DNA from: Clostridia bacterium
GTDB taxonomy: Bacteria > Bacillota > Clostridia > Christensenellales > CAG-138
Direction of reading: 5' to 3'
DNA length: 48,215 bases
NCBI GenBank assembly: GCA_017523925.1
Contig: JAFWVQ010000041.1
Location: forward strand, 1 to 48,215
Part shown: positions 43,168 through 48,215 of the stretch, piece by piece
Layout of the letters: every line of letters begins with the position of its first letter
How positions within the stretch are numbered: the first letter of the stretch is position 1
Notes under the pieces: generated by a model
What the model saw: only the letters and a program-made list of their open reading frames with translations
The model's database searches: none
What the model was told of the DNA's origin: nothing
Translations under genes and position numbers: made by a program

Positions 43168-44235
43168 TCACGCCTGTTCAGTCTTCCCGGCGGAAAGCCG
43201 ATAGTTTATAAAGAACTCGCTTCCGAGGATGAAGAACAGTATCACGCCCATTATCATCTTGGAAAGGTCATCGTTTATATTGAAGCGGGAGGCGATCTCC
43301 TTCGCGCCCTGTTCGAGGAAAACGAGCAGGAATGCGATAAGCATCATCACGAAGGTATTGAATTTTGCAAGCCACGCAACGATTATCGCAACGAAGCCCC
43401 TGCCGCCTGCGGTGCTGACGGAGATCGTGTGCCCCTGCCCCGCAACGGCGATGAAGCCCGCCACGCCGCAGATCGCGCCCGAAAGCGTGACGGTGCGCAC
43501 GGTCACCCTCGGCACGCTTATTCCGGCGTATTTCGCGGTGCTCTCGCTGCCGCCCACGACCGCGATCTCATAGCCCTGCTTGGTGTAGCGCAGGTAGCAG
43601 AACACGAGCACCACCAGCAATAGCACGATCAGCACGTTCATGCCGTAGGCCATCCCGAAGAGCGGCGGGAACCAGCCCTTCATCGTGTCCGCATTTATGG
43701 TGCCGACGATGCCGGAGCCGTAGGAATTCTCCCAGAACGTAACGAAAAACGCGGTGAGGTGAATGGCGATATAGTTCATCATCAGCGTGAACAGCGTTTC
43801 GTTCGCGCCGAGCTTCGCCTTGGCGACCGCCGGAACGAAGCCCCATGCGCCGCCCGCGATCAGTGACGCGACGAACATGATGAAGAGCAGCAGCGCGTTC
43901 GGAAGCGAGTTCATATAGAGCATGCACGCCGCCGAAGCGAGGCCGCCCAGCAGTATCTGCCCCTCCGCGCCGATATTCCAGAACTTCATCTTGAACGCCG
44001 GAGCGAGGCCAACGCCGATGCACAGCAGCAGCATGAGCTCTCGGATGGAGTTCCAGATGCGCCTTTCGGAGCCGAAAACGCCCGTGAACATGGTTTCATA
44101 CACCTTCAGCGGGTTCATCTTCGTCAGCGAATAGATTATGAGGCCGTTGATGACGAGCGCCGCGATTATCGCGGCTGCGCGCACAAGGATGCGCTGCCAT
44201 AGCGGCATGAACGGCCTTTTGTGGATTCGGATCAT
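43168..44235 (-). CDS. nupP: nucleoside-type ABC importer permease (BMP family)
   Basis: A 355-residue membrane protein with about nine helices. NIGAEGQILLGGLASA, KLGANETLFTLMMNYIA and GGRGFVAIIVAWLAKF are typical NupP/YufP motifs. The ATG at 44235 has a GGTGGGGGA site. It forms the second membrane subunit with NupQ. Repeat blocks of 930 bp upstream and 230 bp downstream separate it from the other two genes of the transporter, which is unusual for an importer operon. Confidence 0.87.
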   Translation of the reverse strand: MIRIHKRPFMPLWQRILVRAAAIIAALVINGLIIYSLTKMNPLKVYETMFTGVFGSERRIWNSIRELMLLLCIGVGLAPAFKMKFWNIGAEGQILLGGLASAACMLYMNSLPNALLLFIMFVASLIAGGAWGFVPAVAKAKLGANETLFTLMMNYIAIHLTAFFVTFWENSYGSGIVGTINADTMKGWFPPLFGMAYGMNVLIVLLLVVLVFCYLRYTKQGYEIAVVGGSESTAKYAGISVPRVTVRTVTLSGAICGVAGFIAVAGQGHTISVSTAGGRGFVAIIVAWLAKFNTFVMMLIAFLLVFLEQGAKEIASRFNINDDLSKMIMGVILFFILGSEFFINYRLSAGKTEQA

Positions 44236-44256
44236 AGCTTTTCCCCCACCTTGATC

Positions 44257-45165
44257 TTGGAGTTATAGTGAATAGTGAATAATGAATAGTGAATAGTTGT
44301 GGTTGAAACGCCACGGCGTTTCTACTATCCGCTTCGCGAGTGAAATCGCCTTACGGCGGTTGAGGTGGAAACGCCGAGGGCGGATCTAGTGAATAGTGGA
44401 TAATGAATAGTGAATAGTTGTGGTTGAAACGCCGAGGGCGTTTCTTCTGATTTTATCCACCTCATCCGTCTTCGCGGAGCGCTGCTCCGCCTCAGCCACC
44501 TTCCCCTCAAGGGGAAGGCTTTTGGCGCGTTTCAAAATCTATTTGAAATTCCGCAGGAATTTCTTCCTCCATTTCTTCATTAGCCGAAGGCGCGCTTCAT
44601 TCCTTCATTAGCGAAGCGACTTCATTTGCCGAAGGCTTCCCCTCGAGGGGAAGCTGTCAGCGAAGCTGACTGATGAGGTGGTACGAAAAATGCGCAGCGG
44701 AGCGAGCATTTTCGGATAGTTTCAGCTTAGCTTACCAGCCTGCTTGATGATCCTGCTGCTTGTGCTTCTCAAATCGGATTCAAATCCCTCGCGGGATTTG
44801 TGCAGGTGTCCACCTCATCCGCCGCTCGCCGCGGGGGCGTTAGAGTGAATAGTGAATAATGAATAGTGAATAGTTGTGGTAGAAACGCCACAGGCGTTTC
44901 TACTGATCATTTCCACCTCATCCGTCTTCGCGGAGCGCTGCTCCGCCTCAGCCACCTTCCCCTCAAGGGGAAGGCTTTTGGCGCGTTTCAAAATCTATTT
45001 GAAATTCCGCAGGAATTTCTTCCTCAATGTTCCGAAGGAACACTTCATTTGCCAAAGGCGCGCTTCATTCCTTCATTAGCGAAGCGACTTCATGCGCCGC
45101 AGGCGCTGCCGAAGGCAGATTTCACTCGCCGCAAGGCGAATTTCACTATGCGCCCAAGGCGCTTC
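44257..45165 (-). repeat. mosaic 3'-UTR repeat, two tandem copies (E1, E2)
   Basis: Fills the gap between nupO and nupP. Copy E2 (about 44836-45165) starts at the nupO stop codon with hairpins preceded by GTGAAAT or ATGAAG, then GGAAGAAATTCC/GGAATTTC, CCTTCCCC/GGGGAAGG, AACGCC/GGCGTT and the TATTCACTATTCA tract. Copy E1 (about 44390-44830) repeats the order and ends in a shorter third tract (44257-44300). All are in the same orientation. No gene is present. Confidence 0.88.
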
Positions 45166-46713
45166 TCAATGCACGTTCTTCCCGCCTTCCGGCGCCGCGC
45201 CGGTCATCATCAGGCCGACCTGCTCCTTCTTGGCGGTGCGTCCGTCCACTATGCCGCTGATCCTGCCGCCGCAGAGCACGAGTATCCTGTCGCAGAGCTC
45301 GAGCAGCACGTCCAGATCCTCGCCAACGTAGATCACCGCGCCGCCGTTCTGCTTGCGCTCATTGAGCAGGCGGTAGATCGCGTGGCTGGTGTTGATATCG
45401 AGCCCGCGCACGGCGTAGGCCGCCATCAGCAGCGAAGGGGACGAGGCAAGCTCGCGCCCAACGAGCACCTTCTGCACGTTGCCGCCGGAGAGCTTGCGAA
45501 CGGGCGTGTTCAGGCTCGGGGTCACGACTCCAAGCTCCGAAACGACATGCTTTGCAAGATCGAGCGGCGCCTTCTGGTCCACAAAGCCGAAGCGGCCCTT
45601 GCGGTAGCTTCGAAGCAGCATATTATCGGGTATGTTCATATTGCCCACGAGGCCCATGCCGAGCCTGTCCTCCGGAACGAAGGCAAGGCTGATGCCAAGC
45701 TCGCGAATCTGCTCCGCATCGTATTTTTTGAGGTTCTCCTCCTTGCCCGTCCTCGGGTCGATATAGATCATGGAGGAGTTCGGCGCGGTGGGTATCAGCC
45801 CCGCCACCGCCTCAAGCAGCTCCTTCTGGCCGCTGCCCGCGATGCCCGCGATGCCGAGTATCTCGCCGCTGTACGCGGTGAAGCTGACGTCGTCGAGCCG
45901 AAGCACTCCCAGATTATCTCTGACCGAAAGATGGTCTATGCGCAGCCGCTCGTGCTTTTCTTCAACGAGCGGGCGGTCGATATTCAGCGAAACGGAACGG
46001 CCCACCATCAGATCGGAGAGGGTCTGCACGTCCGCCTCGGCGGTTTCGATATCGCCGATGTATTCGCCCTTGCGAAGGATCGCCACCCTGTCCGAAACGG
46101 CGAGCACCTCGTTGAGCTTGTGGGTGATTATGACCACGCTCTTGCCGTCCGCCTTCATATGGCGGATAACGGCGAACAGCGCCTCGGTCTCCTGCGGCGT
46201 AAGCACGGCGGTGGGCTCGTCGAGTATCAGAATATCCGCGCCGCGATACAGCGCCTTCACGATCTCGAGCGTCTGCTTCTCGGATACGGACATTTCGTAG
46301 ACCTTTTTATCGGGGTCCACCGAAAAATGATAGCGCTTGCAGATATCGCGGATGGCCTGCTTCGCGCTGCGCAGAGGGGCCTTCATGCCGAGCTTAACGT
46401 TCTCGGCGGCCGTGAACACGTCCACAAGCTTGAAATGCTGATGGATCATGCCGATCTTGAGCTCGTGCGCGTCCTTGGGCGAGCGGATGCGAACGGGCTT
46501 GCCGTTCACGTAGATGCTGCCGCTGTCCGGAAAATAGATGCCGGAGAGCATATTCATAAGCGTGGTCTTGCCGCTGCCGTTTTCACCGAGCAGCGAGAGG
46601 ATCTCGCCCCGCCTGATCTCGAGCGTAACGCCCTTATTGGCGTGGATCGTGCCGAAGCTCTTGTGAATGTCGACCATTTTAACGGCGCATTGACCGTTTG
46701 TAACCGTTTCCAT
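45166..46713 (-). CDS. nupO: nucleoside-type ABC importer ATPase (tandem domains)
   Basis: A 515-residue protein with two ATPase domains. The first has GENGSGKTT (Walker A), MSVSEKQ (signature) and ILILDEPTAVL (Walker B). The second has a degenerate Walker A (GIAGSGQKE), LSGGNVQK and LLMAAYAVRGLD. This is the usual state in BMP-type (RbsA-like) importers. It powers NupP/NupQ uptake of nucleosides. The BMP substrate-binding lipoprotein normally encoded just upstream is missing here; the upstream space holds the promoter and a terminator. The ATG has a GGAG site. Confidence 0.9.
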   Translation of the reverse strand: METVTNGQCAVKMVDIHKSFGTIHANKGVTLEIRRGEILSLLGENGSGKTTLMNMLSGIYFPDSGSIYVNGKPVRIRSPKDAHELKIGMIHQHFKLVDVFTAAENVKLGMKAPLRSAKQAIRDICKRYHFSVDPDKKVYEMSVSEKQTLEIVKALYRGADILILDEPTAVLTPQETEALFAVIRHMKADGKSVVIITHKLNEVLAVSDRVAILRKGEYIGDIETAEADVQTLSDLMVGRSVSLNIDRPLVEEKHERLRIDHLSVRDNLGVLRLDDVSFTAYSGEILGIAGIAGSGQKELLEAVAGLIPTAPNSSMIYIDPRTGKEENLKKYDAEQIRELGISLAFVPEDRLGMGLVGNMNIPDNMLLRSYRKGRFGFVDQKAPLDLAKHVVSELGVVTPSLNTPVRKLSGGNVQKVLVGRELASSPSLLMAAYAVRGLDINTSHAIYRLLNERKQNGGAVIYVGEDLDVLLELCDRILVLCGGRISGIVDGRTAKKEQVGLMMTGAAPEGGKNVH

Positions 46714-46809
46714 TAACTTACTCCATTTTCGTAAAGAAGAGGTGCGAAATTTCGCGGTCCCTTTTCGGCGGATTGCGAGGCGCCGAATGAAAATAGAACC
46801 ACAGCTTAC

Positions 46810-46838
46810 ATTATAACAGACGCGGGCGGGAATGTAAA
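46810..46838 (-). promoter_or_regulatory. promoter of nupO
   Basis: Minus strand TTTACA (46833-46838), 17-nt spacer, TATAAT (46810-46815). The 95-nt leader has a TCGGCG/CGCCGA hairpin and a GCGAAATTTCGC palindrome but no riboswitch I can recognise. Confidence 0.82.
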
Positions 46839-46926
46839 CCGAAAAAAGGAGAAATTCCGCGGCGAAATGCCCCGTGCGAGCGCTTTCACGCCGGGCAGCT
46901 TGAGCGCCCGCGTCCCTTCACCGTGC

Positions 46927-46964
46927 CAAAAGAAAGAGCGGCAGGAACGTATCCGTCCTGCCGC
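46927..46964 (-). terminator. intrinsic terminator after the ABC ATPase gene
   Basis: Minus strand GCGGCAGGA/TCCTGCCGC stem (arms 46938-46946 and 46956-46964), 9-nt loop, then TCTTTCTTTT. About 100 nt after the stop at 47067. Confidence 0.85.
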
Positions 46965-47066
46965 AGCATATGTCAATGCGCCGTTCGCCTCCCGCCGCTG
47001 CACGGCATGGGGCAAACGGGTACGCGCAGCGCTCCCATGGAGCCTGCCTTAATAGGCGGGGTCAAG

Positions 47067-47765
47067 TCAGCGAGCCTCCGCGCCTGTCTCCGCCGGCTTT
47101 TCCTCAAACAGCACGCCGTCGCGGATCCTATAGGTCATGTCGGCCTTGGCGGCGATCTCAAGATCGTGGGTAACGACCACCACGCAGTAACCGTCCTCAT
47201 GGGCAAGCTTTGAAAGCAGCTCGATTATGCGCTGCCCGTTCTCGGTGTCCAGATTGCCGGTGGGCTCGTCCGCAAGCAGCAGCTTGGTGTCCATGCTCAT
47301 GGCTCTTGCCACGGCAACGCGCTGCTGCTCGCCGCCCGAAAGCATCGAGGGATAGCGCTTGAGCACGGTTTCGGGCAGGCCGACCTTCTCTATCAGCTCG
47401 GCGGCCTTTTCGCGCGCCTTCTTGCCCTTGAAGCCGCGAAGCTCCATCGGATAGGTCACGTTTTCACTCACCGTCAAAAGCGGGAACAGGCGGAAGCTCT
47501 GATAGATGACGGCGGCGTTTTCGCGGCGATAGCGGGTCAGATTGATCTTGTTTGTGCTCTTGCCCATGTAGAGGATATCGCCGGTGGTAGGCACCATCAG
47601 CCCCGCCATCAGCGAAAGCAGGGTGCTCTTGCCCGAGCCGGATTTGCCGATCAGCGCGTACATCCTGCCCTCCTCGAACTTGCAGTTCACGCCCCGCAGC
47701 GCGTCCACGGTTTGATACTTGTTTACGTAACGATAGGTCACGTCCCTTGCTTCGATAACGGCCAT
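47067..47765 (-). CDS. ABC transporter ATPase of the LolD/MacB type
   Basis: A 232-residue ATPase, paralogue of the one at 26419-27096. GKSGSGKST (Walker A), MLSGGEQQR (signature), LLLADEP followed by TGNLD (Walker B), VTHDLE switch. The start at 47765 has GGAGG 7 nt upstream; a TTG five codons earlier overlaps that site. Its FtsX-like permease is not in the window and should lie to the right, since no promoter is visible between this gene and repeat copy F, which starts 20 nt upstream. Downstream is a terminator, so this is the last gene of its operon. Confidence 0.9.
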   Translation of the reverse strand: MAVIEARDVTYRYVNKYQTVDALRGVNCKFEEGRMYALIGKSGSGKSTLLSLMAGLMVPTTGDILYMGKSTNKINLTRYRRENAAVIYQSFRLFPLLTVSENVTYPMELRGFKGKKAREKAAELIEKVGLPETVLKRYPSMLSGGEQQRVAVARAMSMDTKLLLADEPTGNLDTENGQRIIELLSKLAHEDGYCVVVVTHDLEIAAKADMTYRIRDGVLFEEKPAETGAEAR

Positions 47766-47785
47766 TGGTTTTACCTCCAAATCTT

Positions 47786-48215
47786 AGTTAGTGAATAGTG
47801 AATAATGAATAGTTGCGGTGGAAACGCCGCGAGCGGATCCAGTGAATAGTGAATAGTTGTTGTTGAAACGCCGAGGGCGTTTCTTCAATCATTTCCACCT
47901 CATCCGCCGCTCGCCGCGGGGGCACTTTGCGTTGCTCCGCCTCAGCCACCTTCCCCTCAAAGGGGAAGGCTTTTGGGCGGCGTTTCTTCGATTTAATTTG
48001 AAATCCCTTTGGGATTTCTTCCTCAATTTCTTCATTAGCCGAAGGCGACTTCATTCCTTCATTAGCGAAGCGACTTCATTTGCCGCCGGCGTTGCTGCAA
48101 GGCGCACTCTCAAGGCTTCCCCTCGAGGGGAAGCTGTCAGCGCAGCTGACTGATGATGTGGCACGAAAAATGCGCAGCGAAGCGAGCATTTTCGGATAGT
48201 TTCAACTTGGTTTAC
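47786..48215 (-). repeat. mosaic 3'-UTR repeat, copy F (cut by window edge)
   Basis: Read leftward it shows the same order as the other copies: ATGAAG-hairpin units, GGAAGAAATCCC/GGGATTTC, CCTTCCCC/GGGGAAGG, AACGCC/GGCGTT and the TATTCACTATTCA tract at 47786-47812. The right end also carries an AGCTGTCAGC(G)CAGCTGAC hairpin also seen at about 44650. The gene it follows lies beyond the window. Confidence 0.85.

Noticed and set aside
44866..46716. A 616-codon open frame on the plus strand
   Set aside because: Antisense of nupO plus repeat sequence; the minus strand carries clear ATPase motifs. The same reasoning removes the 575-codon plus-strand frame at 29411-31138 opposite the ABC exporter.
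46714..46809. Possible purine riboswitch before nupO
   Set aside because: Two hairpins exist but the conserved junction bases of the purine aptamer are not seen.

Overview
The window looks like a piece of a Bacillota (class Clostridia) chromosome of moderately high GC, probably an uncultured gut-type member. The grounds are strong AGGAGG ribosome binding sites, consensus sigma-A promoters (TTGACA-N17-TATAAT), two CIRCE operators of the HrcA heat-shock regulon, families common in Clostridia (DUF5662, DUF1858, PadR with FtsX-type ABC transporters, AI-2E exporter family), and a dockerin-tagged leucine-rich-repeat surface protein. I cannot place it to genus. No rRNA, tRNA or CRISPR array was seen.

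Layout. 1-0.9 kb: 5' part of clpB behind a CIRCE operator. 0.9-2.6 kb: a small membrane protein gene, a 15-bp minisatellite, and a second, nearly identical CIRCE promoter with no obvious heat-shock gene behind it. 2.6-6.4 kb: a PH-domain protein, a membrane protein, a stand-alone CARF nuclease of the Card1/Can2 (DUF1887) type with no CRISPR-cas locus in view, and a C39-like lipoprotein. 6.6-9.5 kb: a wreckage zone with a ClC chloride-channel fragment, a FeoA domain fused tail-to-tail with it, a serine recombinase truncated at both ends, and about 1 kb of AT-richer DNA with repeated short palindromes.

9.6-22.3 kb is a defence island transcribed leftward from one strong promoter at about 22.28 kb. 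In order of transcription it holds an unusual methyltransferase fused to an HsdS-like recognition domain (motif IV reads NYPF), an unknown 171-residue protein, hsdM, hsdS, an AbiJ-like HEPN protein, a 73-codon chimera of the hsdR start and the hsdS end, two unknown genes, hsdR, and an AlbA_2/GHKL-ATPase gene with a stop at codon 13. The chimera looks like a recombination scar between two related type I restriction loci carrying different cargo between hsdS and hsdR. Cargo genes there take their ribosome binding site from the last codons of hsdS. I regard this cargo slot, with its unknown genes and the NYPF methyltransferase pair, as the most interesting part of the window.

22.5-37.7 kb is ordinary chromosome: a PadR regulator divergent from a three-gene FtsX/MacB-type ABC transporter, a heterodimeric ABC exporter with one degenerate ATPase site, DUF5662, an AI-2E family transporter, uridine kinase, a 1.08-kb one-gene insert bounded by 40-bp direct repeats, DUF1858 and pyrG. 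38-48 kb: a lipoprotein, the LRR-dockerin protein, a nucleoside-type ABC importer (NupO/P/Q, no binding protein seen) and a LolD/MacB-type ATPase.

A mosaic intergenic repeat family occurs at about 5.3, 27.1, 35.8, 43.0, 44.3-45.1 and 47.8 kb. In every copy whose neighbour is visible it starts at a gene's stop codon and runs in the direction of that gene, with an array of tiny hairpins nearest the gene and a TATTCACTATTCA-type tract at the far end.
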